A stretch of DNA of 64,000 nucleotides. It comes from Candidatus Baltobacteraceae bacterium. Its GTDB lineage: Bacteria > Vulcanimicrobiota > Vulcanimicrobiia > Vulcanimicrobiales > Vulcanimicrobiaceae. Of the stretch, positions 1-7,442 are shown piece by piece. Location: NCBI GenBank assembly GCA_036488875.1, contig DASXGW010000008.1, forward strand, positions 1 to 64,000. The letters run 5' to 3'. The stretch's first letter is position 1. Each line of letters begins with the position of its first letter. A model generated the notes under the pieces. The model did not search any database. It was not told where the DNA came from and was given only the letters and a program-made list of their open reading frames with translations. Position numbers and translations under genes: made by a program.

Positions 1-140
1 ACGGCCGCAGAAATGGCGCTCTATGCCTCAAAAGGGACACAAACCGCAAACTGACCATCCCTGGAAAGGCGACGTCCTGCCCCACACCTGGGGGGCCGTT
101 TCTGACGTGCGCTCAGGGGACCTCACCGCGTTGCGCTAAC

Positions 141-180
141 ACCCTTCGACTCCGCCCTCCCGGCTGCGCTCAGGATGACA
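141..180. repeat. Single arm of the dispersed inverted-repeat family
   Basis: This stretch reads as one arm of the repeat found in longer copies at 4303-4920 and 58737-58815: it starts with CCCTTCGACT and ends with GCTCAGGATGACA. Only one arm is present, so no hairpin is expected here. It ends about 36 bases before the preferred start of the YihY-family gene. The rest of positions 1-140 shows no gene I can support; a 17-codon open tail ending at a TGA at 52-54 could be the end of a gene lying outside the window. Confidence 0.6.
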
Positions 181-216
181 CGGCACCTCCTGTGCCTCGT
201 GGGGGATATCTTAACG

Positions 217-978
217 ATGAAGCGGGTCCTCAGGAAGGCGCTCGAGCTGTGGCAGCACCACCGGGTCTCGCGGGTCGCGGCCGCGCTGTCGTTCTACGCG
301 ATCTTCACGGTGCCGGCATCGATCCTGATGGTCGTCTGGCTGGCGCGCGCGGGGCTCGGCCCGTCGCGCGGACTCCCGGCCGTCGACGCGGAACTGGCGC
401 CGCTCATCGGCGCCAAGGGAACGCAGGGTCTCAACACCCTGGTTGCGGCCTCGCAACACAAGCTCGCGGCGGCCCCCATCGTGATCGGGGCTGCCCTGCT
501 TCTGGCCGCGGTCTTCGGCATCTTCATGCAGGTGCAAGAGGCGCTCGACGACGTCTGGGACATTCCGGAACACCGCCGTGGCGGCGTCAAAGAGATCGTC
601 GTCCTGCGGCTGCACGTCGTGATCGTGGTCGTGGCGCTTGCCTTATTGGCACTCCTGGCGCTTTTTGGCGCGGCGGCCGGCGGCCGGGCGGGCGCAATCG
701 GCCTCAACGCCGTCGCCATAATCCTCTTCCTCACGGTGGCGTACCGCGTGCTGCCGCGCGCGGACGTGGCATGGAAGAGCTGTGCGCTGGGCGCCGTCAT
801 AACCGGCGCCGTGCTGCTTTTAGGCGAGGCGGCGATCGCGTTCTACCTCACGCGCTTTCACCCCGAAAGCGGCTATGGCGAAGCGGGATCGACGATCGTC
901 CTGCTGATCTGGGTGTACTATTCCGCGTTGCTGTTTCTGTTCGGCGCGATTCTCACGCGCGCACTCGAGGACGCTTAA
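217..978 (+). CDS. YihY/BrkB family inner-membrane protein
   Basis: A 253-residue polytopic membrane protein of the YihY/virulence factor BrkB family, whose molecular function is unsettled (once annotated as RNase BN). It opens with a short basic segment and then the family pattern of a helix containing AAALSFYAIF near residues 22-31. Further hydrophobic helices lie near 90-110, 130-160, 165-180, 195-215 and 225-245. The conserved end is FGAILTRALE. I prefer the ATG at 217, with a GGGGGAT stretch 10 bases upstream, over an in-frame ATG at 175 that would start inside the upstream repeat arm. Its stop overlaps the stop of the convergent gene at 975-1268. Confidence 0.85.
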   Translation: MKRVLRKALELWQHHRVSRVAAALSFYAIFTVPASILMVVWLARAGLGPSRGLPAVDAELAPLIGAKGTQGLNTLVAASQHKLAAAPIVIGAALLLAAVFGIFMQVQEALDDVWDIPEHRRGGVKEIVVLRLHVVIVVVALALLALLALFGAAAGGRAGAIGLNAVAIILFLTVAYRVLPRADVAWKSCALGAVITGAVLLLGEAAIAFYLTRFHPESGYGEAGSTIVLLIWVYYSALLFLFGAILTRALEDA

Positions 979-1268
979 ACGACCAGGTGCGCGAAGGCGG
1001 GGCCGCCCACGGTGTACCCGAGGACGAAAACGGCCGCCACGACGACGAGAAAAATCCGGAGTAAAGGCCGGTCGAGGGACAGGGCAATGAGGACCGTACC
1101 GGCACCCAACGTCCCGACGGCAGCTAAAGCCAGGCCGGATTCCGTGACTCGGTGGAGACCGACCCACAGAAAGAACGCCACGGCCGTGCCGACGAGAAGC
1201 GCAAGCATTGCCGACGTCATCCAGATCACGAAGTCCGCCGGCTCGCGGAATGAGCGATCGTGCATCAT
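975..1268 (-). CDS. Small membrane protein, unknown function
   Basis: A 97-residue protein with three hydrophobic segments, near residues 15-37, 44-62 and 68-90, and a short charged N-terminus. I do not recognise a family. It converges on the YihY-family gene and shares four bases with its end (975-978). It may form a leftward group with the small membrane genes at 1357-1629 and 1646-1966. The hydrophobic pattern, start codon and tight packing support a real gene. Confidence 0.6.
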   Translation of the reverse strand: MMHDRSFREPADFVIWMTSAMLALLVGTAVAFFLWVGLHRVTESGLALAAVGTLGAGTVLIALSLDRPLLRIFLVVVAAVFVLGYTVGGPAFAHLVV

Positions 1269-1356
1269 CGGAGCACTATAATACCGCTCGATTCGTAAGG
1301 GTTGCTTAAAAGGGAGTGAGCCGGTTGCTTTTTCCCGGTGATTTTTTTCGCCAAAT

Positions 1357-1629
1357 TTAGAGAATCAAATGAGAAGGGTGCCAGAAAAGCAGGTAAGCTT
1401 GCAGTGCCGCTATTCCGGCATAGAAGACGACAACCCACGGCGGTTTTACCCAGCATCGCCATTGTCGAACGCCAAGCGCGTACGCGAGGAGATACAGAAC
1501 GACGGCGACGACGGAAAGCGCGAGCACCGCGTACTTTCCAAAGATCAGCGCTAAGAAGGCGGCCTTGCAAAACGTAAATGCGTAGCCTTCGATCTCCGTT
1601 CCACGTTGCTCGCGCGCCGCATCTTCCAC
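1357..1629 (-). CDS. Small membrane protein, unknown function
   Basis: A 90-residue protein with a charged N-terminus (about 16 residues) and two or three hydrophobic segments, near 22-52 and 64-82. No family is recognised. It lies 16 bases downstream of the small membrane protein at 1646-1966 on the same strand, so co-transcription with that gene and the Lgt-family gene is likely. The role is unknown; the membrane context suggests envelope function but nothing specific. Confidence 0.55.
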   Translation of the reverse strand: MEDAAREQRGTEIEGYAFTFCKAAFLALIFGKYAVLALSVVAVVLYLLAYALGVRQWRCWVKPPWVVVFYAGIAALQAYLLFWHPSHLIL

Positions 1630-1645
1630 GATTGTTTCCTTTACC

Positions 1646-1966
1646 TTAGTGCATGTTGTTTAAGCCGCCGGCGATCGTGTTGCACAGTGCCGTTCCCCCG
1701 AGCAAACCCGCGGCAAGTCCCACAAGCAACCCGCTGACGATGCCGACATTGCGACGAACCGCCATCGCTGCCCCGGTACCGAGTAAAATGGCGACGGCAT
1801 ATTCGAGAATGAAAGCCAAACTGAGATTTTTCGTCGCCTGCCCTATAGCGATGCCGAAAACTAAAAATAAGACGAGCGTCAACACGCTGCCGCCGACCAG
1901 CATGCCGACGACGACACCGATGATGAACGTGGTGACGTCGGACTTAACCGGCGGCTGCTGTGACAT
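1646..1966 (-). CDS. Glycine-rich small membrane protein
   Basis: A 106-residue protein starting with MSQQPP, followed by hydrophobic segments near residues 14-38, 46-62 and 68-95. The glycine-spaced helices (GVVVGMLVGG, GLLVGLAAGLLGG) suggest close helix packing. An upstream in-frame start at 2002 exists, but the ATG at 1966 gives a more natural N-terminus. The start lies inside the 3' end of the Lgt-family gene (23-base overlap), which suggests translational coupling. No known family is recognised. Confidence 0.6.
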   Translation of the reverse strand: MSQQPPVKSDVTTFIIGVVVGMLVGGSVLTLVLFLVFGIAIGQATKNLSLAFILEYAVAILLGTGAAMAVRRNVGIVSGLLVGLAAGLLGGTALCNTIAGGLNNMH

Positions 1967-2639
1967 TGCGCGGCATCGACAACGCGGCGAGTTTGCAAGC
2001 AAAGAAGATCAAGCCGGCGCAACACGCGAGCTGCGCAGCGGTCAAACCGAGCGGCGTCGCGGCGACGTCGCGAAAGAAATCGACCGTGAACCGCTGCGCG
2101 CAAAACAGCATGCCGCCGGCGTAAAACAGAGCGTTCTCGGGCAGACGCACGCGCCGCTCGATCGCGCAGAGCGCCGCAAAACTGACGGCTGCCAGAAGTG
2201 CAAGATACAGCTGCGCCGGATGGCGCCACGCATCGTGGTCGTGCACGGCCCACGCGACGGCCGTGACTTTGCCGTAACAGCAGCCGCCGATAAAGCACGC
2301 GACGCGGCCGATGGCCTCACCGGCCGGAAGCGCTAACGCGAAGAGATCGCCGGTCGGACGCGTGACGCCGAGCGCGCGCTTTGCGAGCACGACTGCGATC
2401 CAGCCGCCCGCAATACCGCCTTCGATCGCTTTGCCCGGCAGGCCGGTCGCAAGCCACTGCACGAGGTCCGCGCCCACTAAGCCGCCCAGAAGTCCGGCCG
2501 TCATCACGAACGCCGCGACGTTAGGAGAGAATCCCCGGCGCCGTGCCATCCACCAAAAGACCGACGCGGCCGCACAATACGCGCCGGCGTAAACCGGAGC
2601 GGCCAACGCCCATCGAACGTGTTCGTCTATTCGATCCAC
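1944..2639 (-). CDS. lgt: Prolipoprotein diacylglyceryl transferase (Lgt) family protein
   Basis: A roughly 231-residue polytopic membrane protein. Lgt transfers diacylglycerol from phosphatidylglycerol to the lipobox cysteine of prolipoproteins. Supporting motifs are GEAIGRVACFIGGCCYG in the middle, WRHPAQLY shortly after, and QRFTVDFFR near the C-terminus, all typical of Lgt-family proteins. It is shorter than classical Lgt (about 260-300 residues). The start is uncertain: I use the GTG at 2639, although an ATG at 2675 is in frame. The region 2650-2690 upstream contains CCCCGAGCATTGTCGAGGGG, which resembles a degenerate repeat arm and argues against a longer coding region. Whether it is the cell's only Lgt cannot be told. 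Confidence 0.75.
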   Translation of the reverse strand: MDRIDEHVRWALAAPVYAGAYCAAASVFWWMARRRGFSPNVAAFVMTAGLLGGLVGADLVQWLATGLPGKAIEGGIAGGWIAVVLAKRALGVTRPTGDLFALALPAGEAIGRVACFIGGCCYGKVTAVAWAVHDHDAWRHPAQLYLALLAAVSFAALCAIERRVRLPENALFYAGGMLFCAQRFTVDFFRDVAATPLGLTAAQLACCAGLIFFACKLAALSMPRNVTAAAG

Positions 2640-2719
2640 GAAGCACTCTTTTCGCCCCGAGCCTGCCCCGAGCATTGTCGAGGGGCGACCGCCAAGCCTA
2701 GGCGAATCACAAGCGCCGC

Positions 2720-3172
2720 ATGGTAAAGCGCGCGGTATCGGCGGGAATCGCCGGCGGAATCCTTCTCGACCTCTACCTGTGGCTGACGACGGCACTGCCG
2801 GCGCATCAAAGCATGCTGCCCGTCTGGCAGTTTATCGCTTCGACCGTCTTCGGAAACGTCGCGTTCACGAGCGCGTCGTACGCCGCAGCCGGGCTCGCCA
2901 TCCATTTTCTGGTCAGCATCGGGTGGGCCGGCGGCTACGCGTACTTCGTCCAAACGCAGCCGGCAACCAATCGTCGCTGGATCCTCGCCGGCGCCGCCTA
3001 CGGCCTCGTAGTGTACGTATTGATGCAGCTGATCCTATTGGGAGGCGGACACTTCACGCCGCCCGCGACGCCAAACGCACTCGTTATTCCCGTCATCGGT
3101 CACATCGTTTTCTTCGGCATTCCGGTCGCTTACGTCGTGCGCGCGCTGACGCCGGAAGTTTCGAAGGCGTGA
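2720..3172 (+). CDS. Four-helix membrane protein upstream of alr
   Basis: A 150-residue membrane protein with hydrophobic segments near residues 7-26, 55-78, 86-107 and 120-140. I do not recognise the family. Its TGA stop overlaps the GTG start of alr by four bases (GTGA at 3169-3172), so the two are almost certainly co-transcribed and translationally coupled. It is divergent from the Lgt-family gene, with about 80 bases between starts. A link to D-alanine or lipoprotein metabolism would be guesswork. Confidence 0.7.
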   Translation: MVKRAVSAGIAGGILLDLYLWLTTALPAHQSMLPVWQFIASTVFGNVAFTSASYAAAGLAIHFLVSIGWAGGYAYFVQTQPATNRRWILAGAAYGLVVYVLMQLILLGGGHFTPPATPNALVIPVIGHIVFFGIPVAYVVRALTPEVSKA

Positions 3173-4296
3173 TCGGAACCATAACGGTTTCGCTCGGCGC
3201 GCTGCGGCACAACGCGGCGCTCTTGCGCGAAGCGATCGCACCCGCCCGCTCGGCCTTCGTCGTTAAAGGGAACGCGTACGGACACGGCTTGGTCGAAACG
3301 GCGCTCGCGGTCGAGCCGTTCGCCGCACGCTTGTGTGTGTTTTCGATCGAGGAGGCGCTGGCGCTACGCGACGGCGGGATCACGGCGCCGATTCTCGTGC
3401 TCGGCCCGGTTCCACCGCGCGCGCTCACCGACGCGCTGCGCATCGATGCCGAAATCGCGCTTTGGAGCACGAAGGAATACCTCCGCGCGCTTGCCGGAGC
3501 CGCGCGCGAGCGGCACAGTCGCGCGCGCGTGCACGTCAAGATCAATACCGATCTCAATCGGCTCGGGCTGGAGCCGCACGAGCTCGTCGACGCGCTCGAA
3601 GAGTATCTGCATCATCCGGAAATCGAGATTGCGGGGATCTATTCGCATCTCGCGTCGGCCGAAGAGATCGACTCACCATACACGATGCATCAGCTCGAAG
3701 CGTTTGATCGCGCGCTTACGCAGGCCAAATCGCTGCTCGATAGCCGTGAGATTTCGCCGATTCGACACATCGCGGCGTCGGCTGCGGCGATGCTCTGGCC
3801 GCAGACGCGGCTCGACATGGTACGCTTCGGCATCGCCCTGTATGGACTGTGGCCCTCGCCGCAAACGCGCCAGGCGCTGGAATCGCCGCTCGATCTTCGT
3901 CCGGCGCTTTCGTACGCGTCGAAAATCATCGTCGTACGATCGATTCCGGCGGGCGCGTCGGTCGGCTACGGCGGAGCGTTTCACGCACCGCACGACATGC
4001 GGGTCGGCGTCGTGCCGGCCGGCTATGCCGACGGATTGCCGCGCGCGCTTTCCAACAAGGGCCACGTGCTCGTCGACGGCGCGATCTGCGCCATCGTCGG
4101 CCGCGTCGCGATGAACATGACGGAGATCGATTTGACCAACGCGCCGAACGCGCGCGCGGGCTCGACCGTAACGCTCATCGGACGCGACGGCGACGCGGAA
4201 GTCACCGCCGACGACTGGGCACTCTGGTCCGACACGATCAATTACGAAATCGTCACCCGTCTACCGAGCGAAATCCCGCGCGAGTACGTGGACTAA
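3169..4296 (+). CDS. alr: Alanine racemase
   Basis: A 375-residue PLP enzyme interconverting L- and D-alanine, supplying D-Ala to Ddl and MurF. The N-terminal barrel carries the PLP lysine in FVVKGNAYGHG (Lys33). The C-terminal domain carries the second catalytic base, the tyrosine in SVGYGG, followed by the conserved PAGYADGLPR and GRVAMNM segments. Length matches the family. The GTG start at 3169 overlaps the stop of the upstream membrane gene; the open frame extends further upstream, but Alr homology begins here. Its last roughly 65 bases have been copied three times in the amplified junction downstream (4421-4995). Confidence 0.95.
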   Translation: MIGTITVSLGALRHNAALLREAIAPARSAFVVKGNAYGHGLVETALAVEPFAARLCVFSIEEALALRDGGITAPILVLGPVPPRALTDALRIDAEIALWSTKEYLRALAGAARERHSRARVHVKINTDLNRLGLEPHELVDALEEYLHHPEIEIAGIYSHLASAEEIDSPYTMHQLEAFDRALTQAKSLLDSREISPIRHIAASAAAMLWPQTRLDMVRFGIALYGLWPSPQTRQALESPLDLRPALSYASKIIVVRSIPAGASVGYGGAFHAPHDMRVGVVPAGYADGLPRALSNKGHVLVDGAICAIVGRVAMNMTEIDLTNAPNARAGSTVTLIGRDGDAEVTADDWALWSDTINYEIVTRLPSEIPREYVD

Positions 4297-4302
4297 CTCG
4301 TT

Positions 4303-4414
4303 GTCATCCTGAGCGTAGGCGCGTAGCGCCGAAGTCGAAGGGCAGGCGAGATACATGTGTGTGGCGCCGCCCTTCGACTTCGCGCCCTCCGGGCGCTACG
4401 CTCAGGATGACAAC
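4303..4414. repeat. Inverted-repeat element, copy A
   Basis: A roughly 112-base element of two arms in opposite orientation. The left arm begins GTCATCCTGAGCGTAGGCGC and ends GTCGAAGGGC. The right arm begins GCCCTTCGACTTCGCGCC and ends GCTCAGGATGACAAC. They are separated by a short spacer containing ATGTGTGTGG. The arms are complementary over about 40 bases with small bulges, so a long hairpin is possible. It sits directly after the alr stop and may act as a terminator. No coding capacity for a transposase is present. Confidence 0.85.
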
Positions 4415-4420
4415 ATTGGC

Positions 4421-4520
4421 GACACGATCAATGACGAAATCGTCACCCGTCTACCGAGCGAGATCCCGCGCGAATACGTTGACTAACTCCGATGCGTTAG
4501 TTTACGGCGGCTATCGCCGA
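4421..4520. pseudogene. Duplicated alr tail plus hisA tail, copy 1
   Basis: Positions 4421-4489 repeat the last codons of alr and its stop (DTIN, EIVTRLPSEIPREYVD, stop) with a few substitutions. Positions 4497-4520 repeat the last eight codons of hisA, read on the minus strand. The block is therefore a copy of the convergent alr/hisA junction, lying between two inverted-repeat elements. Neither fragment can encode a functional protein. Confidence 0.85.
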
Positions 4521-4528
4521 CCGCCCCT

Positions 4529-4694
4529 GTCATCCTGAGCGTAGGCGCTTAGCGCCGAAGTCGAAGGGCAGGCGAGATCTTTGTCATCCTGAGCGTAGGC
4601 GCGTGGCGCCGAAGTCGAAGGGCAGGCGAGATAAATGTGTGTGGCGCCCGCCCTTCGACTTCGCGCCCTCCGGGCGCTACGCTCAGGATGACAA
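4529..4694. repeat. Inverted-repeat element, copy B, with doubled left arm
   Basis: This is the same element as copy A, but its left arm occurs twice in tandem (about 4529-4578 and 4583-4632) before the spacer and the single right arm ending near 4694. The two left arms differ slightly (GGCGCTTAGCGCC versus GGCGCGTGGCGCC). The doubling suggests slippage or recombination between arms. Confidence 0.85.
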
Positions 4695-4701
4695 CATGGG
4701 C

Positions 4702-4799
4702 GACACGATCAATTACGAAATCCACCCGTCTACCGAGCGAGATCCCGCGCGAATACCTTGACTAACTCCGATGCGTTAGTTTACGGCGGCTATCGCCGA
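4702..4799. pseudogene. Duplicated alr tail plus hisA tail, copy 2
   Basis: This is a second copy of the junction. The alr-derived part (4702-4769) carries a 2-base deletion after GAAATC, so it no longer preserves the alr frame, and it reads GAATACCTTGACTAA at the end. The hisA-derived tail occupies 4776-4799. It lies between inverted-repeat elements B and C. Confidence 0.85.
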
Positions 4800-4807
4800 C
4801 CGTCCCT

Positions 4808-4920
4808 GTCATCCTGAGCGTAGGCGCGTAGCGCCGAAGTCGAAGGGCAGGCGAGATAAATGTGTGTGACGCCCGCCCTTCGACTTCGCGCCCTCCGGGC
4901 GCTACGGTCAGGATGACAAC
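4808..4920. repeat. Inverted-repeat element, copy C
   Basis: This is the third copy of the roughly 113-base element, with the same arms, the same GCGAGATAAATGTGTGTG spacer as copy B, and the same end at GGATGACAAC. One base in the right arm differs (CTACGGTCAGG against CTACGCTCAGG). It is followed by a third alr-tail copy at 4927-4995 that runs straight into the genuine hisA 3' end. Confidence 0.85.
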
Positions 4921-4926
4921 ATCGGC

Positions 4927-4995
4927 GACACGATCAATTACGAAGTCGTCACTCGTCTACCGAGCGAGATCCCGCGCGAATACGTTGACTAACTC
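4927..4995 (+). pseudogene. Duplicated alr tail, copy 3, abutting genuine hisA end
   Basis: About 69 bases match the alr 3' end including the stop, with the protein tail reading DTINYEVVTRLPSEIPREYVD. It lies seven bases from the genuine hisA stop. Without the amplification this would be the expected arrangement of alr directly convergent with hisA, so either this copy or the intact alr end preserves the ancestral junction. Confidence 0.8.
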
Positions 4996-5002
4996 CGTGG
5001 TG

Positions 5003-5722
5003 TTAGTTTACGGCGGCTATCGCCGATTTTAGGTCGATCGTGCCTTTGTAGAGCGCGCTGCCGACGATGCACGCGTCGACGGTTAACGGCACCGAGCGCT
5101 TGAGCAGCTTGAGATCGTCGATGTTGCGGGCGCCGCCGTTTGCGGTGATCTTCACTTCGGCGGCGCTGGCTACTTCGTTGAGCGCGTCGATATCGTACCC
5201 CTCACCCATGCCGTCGCGGCGAATTTCGGTGAACAGAATGCGCGCGACGCCCCACATGGCGACGCGCTTGACGAGCGCATCGCGGTTGACCGGGGAACGC
5301 TCTTGCCAACCGTGCGTTGCCACTTCTTGGCCACGCGCGTCGATCGCGGCGATAACCTTCTGCGGAAAGCGTCCGATGATGTGGCGCGCCATCCGTTCGT
5401 CTTCGACCAGGATCGTTCCGATGATGATTTCCGCGGCGCCCGCGCCAAATGCGGCTTCGGCTTGTTTGACCACGCGAATGCCGCCGCCGACCTGCACCGG
5501 CACGTCGACCGCGCCGCAGATCGCTTCGACCGCCGCCTGATTCTCGCCCGAGCCGAGCGCGCCGTCGAGGTCGACGACGTGCAGCCGGCGCGCGCCGGCG
5601 GCGACGAACGCCTTCGCACGATCCACCGGGTCGCCGTCGTAGGCCGTCGACGTTTCGAGATTGCCTTGCTCCATGCGCACGCATTTACCGCCGCGCAAGT
5701 CGATGGCCGGAATCACCTGCAT
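5003..5722 (-). CDS. hisA: ProFAR isomerase (histidine biosynthesis)
   Basis: A 239-residue TIM barrel, 1-(5-phosphoribosyl)-5-[(5-phosphoribosylamino)methylideneamino]imidazole-4-carboxamide isomerase, the fourth step of histidine synthesis. The N-terminus MQVIPAIDLRGGKCVR carries the catalytic Asp8. The second half has TEIRRDGMGEGYD, and phosphate-binding glycines occur in VQVGGGIR and ITANGGARN. A strong AGGAGG lies upstream of the ATG. It follows the citrate synthase stop by 10 bases, so the two are likely co-transcribed. No other his gene is present in the window. Confidence 0.95.
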   Translation of the reverse strand: MQVIPAIDLRGGKCVRMEQGNLETSTAYDGDPVDRAKAFVAAGARRLHVVDLDGALGSGENQAAVEAICGAVDVPVQVGGGIRVVKQAEAAFGAGAAEIIIGTILVEDERMARHIIGRFPQKVIAAIDARGQEVATHGWQERSPVNRDALVKRVAMWGVARILFTEIRRDGMGEGYDIDALNEVASAAEVKITANGGARNIDDLKLLKRSVPLTVDACIVGSALYKGTIDLKSAIAAVN

Positions 5723-5732
5723 CGGATTCCTC

Positions 5733-6899
5733 CTAGCTCCTCACTCCGTTGGAGTCGCGCTTTTCGATCGGAACGTATGGACCGGGCGGGGGACCGTCGT
5801 ACGTCGCTTGCGGCCGAATCAATCGATTGTCGGCCAACTGCTCGAGCACGTGGCCCGTCCAGCCGGCAATTCGTCCGCATGCAAACAGACAGGTGAACTC
5901 GTCGCCGGGGATATCGAGATCCGCAAGGACCGGAGCGGTGTAGAAGTCGACGTTTGCGTAGATGGTGTTGTCGGGCTTCTTTTCTTGCAGCACCTTCCGG
6001 CTCGAATCTTCGAGCGAGCGTGCGATGTCGTACCACTTGCTATTCCCGACGTGTTGCGAAAGCTTCTGCGCCATCGCTTCGAGATGACGCGCACGCGGAT
6101 CGCGAACTTTGTACTCGCGATGGCCCATGCCCATGATACGTTCGCCGCGACCGAGCACGTCGCGAACGTACTGCTCGCCGCGATCGGCCGTCTTGACTTC
6201 GGTAAGCGTATGGTATGCGGCACTCGCGGCACCGCCGTGCAGATCGCCTTGCAGTGTCGCCAGCGCCGACGTAATCGACGCGTAGACGTCGGCCCGCGTC
6301 GACGCAGTCACCCGCGCCGAGAAGGTCGACGCGTTGTACGAGTGATCGGCCAGCAAAACAAAGTACGTATCGAGCGCGTCCTCTTCGATCGCGTGCGGCA
6401 CTTTACCCGAACGCATATAGAGGAAGTTGCCGGCTTGCGAAAGATCGGCGCGCGGCTCGATCGGATTGAGGCCCCGGCGGATACGGTCCCACGCGGCGAC
6501 GATCGTCGGCAGTTTTGCGATCAGCTCGATCGCGGTGTGAACGTCGGACAAATGTTCGCCGTGCGCGTTAACCGGCGAAAAGAGCGCGAGACCGCTGACG
6601 ACGGTGCGCAGCACGTCCATCGGCCATGCCGTCTTTGGCACGTTCTGCATGGCATTGATGAGTGGTTCGGGCAGCGACCGGCGCGCGCCGAGCTCGCGCT
6701 TGAGTGAGTCGAGTTCGTGGCGGTTCGGCAAATGTCCGTAGAGTAAAAGGTGGATGATCTCTTCGAACGTCGCGTTGGGGGCGAGGTCGTCGATATCGTA
6801 ACCGCGGTAGGTCAGGCGACCGATGGTACCCTCGACGTTACTAAGCTGCGTGGACCCGACGACGACGCCTTCGAGACCGCGATCGACAACGGTTGGCAA
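5733..6899 (-). CDS. gltA: Citrate synthase family protein
   Basis: A roughly 388-residue citrate (or 2-methylcitrate) synthase, condensing acetyl-CoA or propionyl-CoA with oxaloacetate. The catalytic triad is visible as His221 in GDLHGGAAS, His260 in GMGHREYK and Asp318 in NVDFYTAP. Length fits the compact bacterial type rather than the larger E. coli enzyme. The reading frame stays open far upstream, but homology and an AGGAGG seven bases before a TTG place the start at 6899. Citrate versus methylcitrate specificity cannot be decided: no prpB or prpD neighbours are present. Confidence 0.9.
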   Translation of the reverse strand: MPTVVDRGLEGVVVGSTQLSNVEGTIGRLTYRGYDIDDLAPNATFEEIIHLLLYGHLPNRHELDSLKRELGARRSLPEPLINAMQNVPKTAWPMDVLRTVVSGLALFSPVNAHGEHLSDVHTAIELIAKLPTIVAAWDRIRRGLNPIEPRADLSQAGNFLYMRSGKVPHAIEEDALDTYFVLLADHSYNASTFSARVTASTRADVYASITSALATLQGDLHGGAASAAYHTLTEVKTADRGEQYVRDVLGRGERIMGMGHREYKVRDPRARHLEAMAQKLSQHVGNSKWYDIARSLEDSSRKVLQEKKPDNTIYANVDFYTAPVLADLDIPGDEFTCLFACGRIAGWTGHVLEQLADNRLIRPQATYDGPPPGPYVPIEKRDSNGVRS

Positions 6900-6998
6900 C
6901 GATGTCCTCCTGGGGAGCGGCCTCCGCAGAATGCGGAAGCGGTCACGGGTTTTCGGCGGCCGGGAGGGGGTGTCATCCTGCGGGCCAACCTGTCCCGC

Positions 6999-7430
6999 AT
7001 GGAAGCGCTCGATCTCACGAAACGGCCGCCGCGCAGCCCTCGCGAGCGCCTCGGCGACCTCGACCTTTTGATGATGGCCCGTACGTTCGACAAGGTACGC
7101 GCCACCTTGCCGGGCGGGAACATCGGCCCCTATCAAATCTCCGGTTTTAGCTCGAGTTTGCTCAACGCGCTCGAGATGTCCGAAGCCGACCTGCGTGCGG
7201 TTATCGCCAAGGCAAGCGACGAAGCCGAAGTCGCGCGCTGGATTCGCGGACGCACCGATCCGTCGAAGTACGCCGAGTTCAACGAAAAACTCTCGGCACG
7301 GAAGATCGCCGATCGCATTGGCGACGAAAAGTGGGCCGCGCGATATCCGATCGCCAAACGCCTGCCGCCCGAAACGCCGTTGATCGATATGCTCGTCATC
7401 GACGACGAAGACATGTTCGCAAAGCACTAA
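6999..7430 (+). CDS. DUF5069 domain-containing protein
   Basis: A 143-residue soluble protein resembling the DUF5069 family: DLTKRPPRSPRERLGDLDLLMMARTFDKVRA, then GPYQISGFSSSLL near residues 47-59, and a C-terminal RYPIAKRLPPETPLIDMLVIDDE. Function is unknown. It is divergent from citrate synthase, with about 100 bases between starts. It is followed after 12 bases by the enoyl-CoA hydratase gene, whose AAGGAGG directly follows its stop, so the two probably form an operon. The ribosome-binding site for ATG 6999 is weak. Confidence 0.75.
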   Translation: MEALDLTKRPPRSPRERLGDLDLLMMARTFDKVRATLPGGNIGPYQISGFSSSLLNALEMSEADLRAVIAKASDEAEVARWIRGRTDPSKYAEFNEKLSARKIADRIGDEKWAARYPIAKRLPPETPLIDMLVIDDEDMFAKH

Positions 7431-7442
7431 GGAGGTCGACTC

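Noticed and set aside
1-54. Open tail of 17 codons ending at TGA 52-54, possibly the end of a gene from outside the window
   Set aside because: Too short to recognise and not distinguishable from chance in high-GC sequence.
2640-2795. N-terminal extension of the Lgt-family protein
   Set aside because: Residues encoded there are Arg/Gly-rich and include a degenerate repeat arm; Lgt-like sequence starts after the GTG at 2639.
4300-5000. Possible CRISPR-like array
   Set aside because: Repeats are long inverted repeats with coding-derived spacers of unequal length, not short direct repeats with unique spacers, and no cas genes are present.
5661-6707. Long antisense open frame (348 codons) opposite citrate synthase
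   Set aside because: Arginine-rich shadow of the real gene, which has intact catalytic residues.
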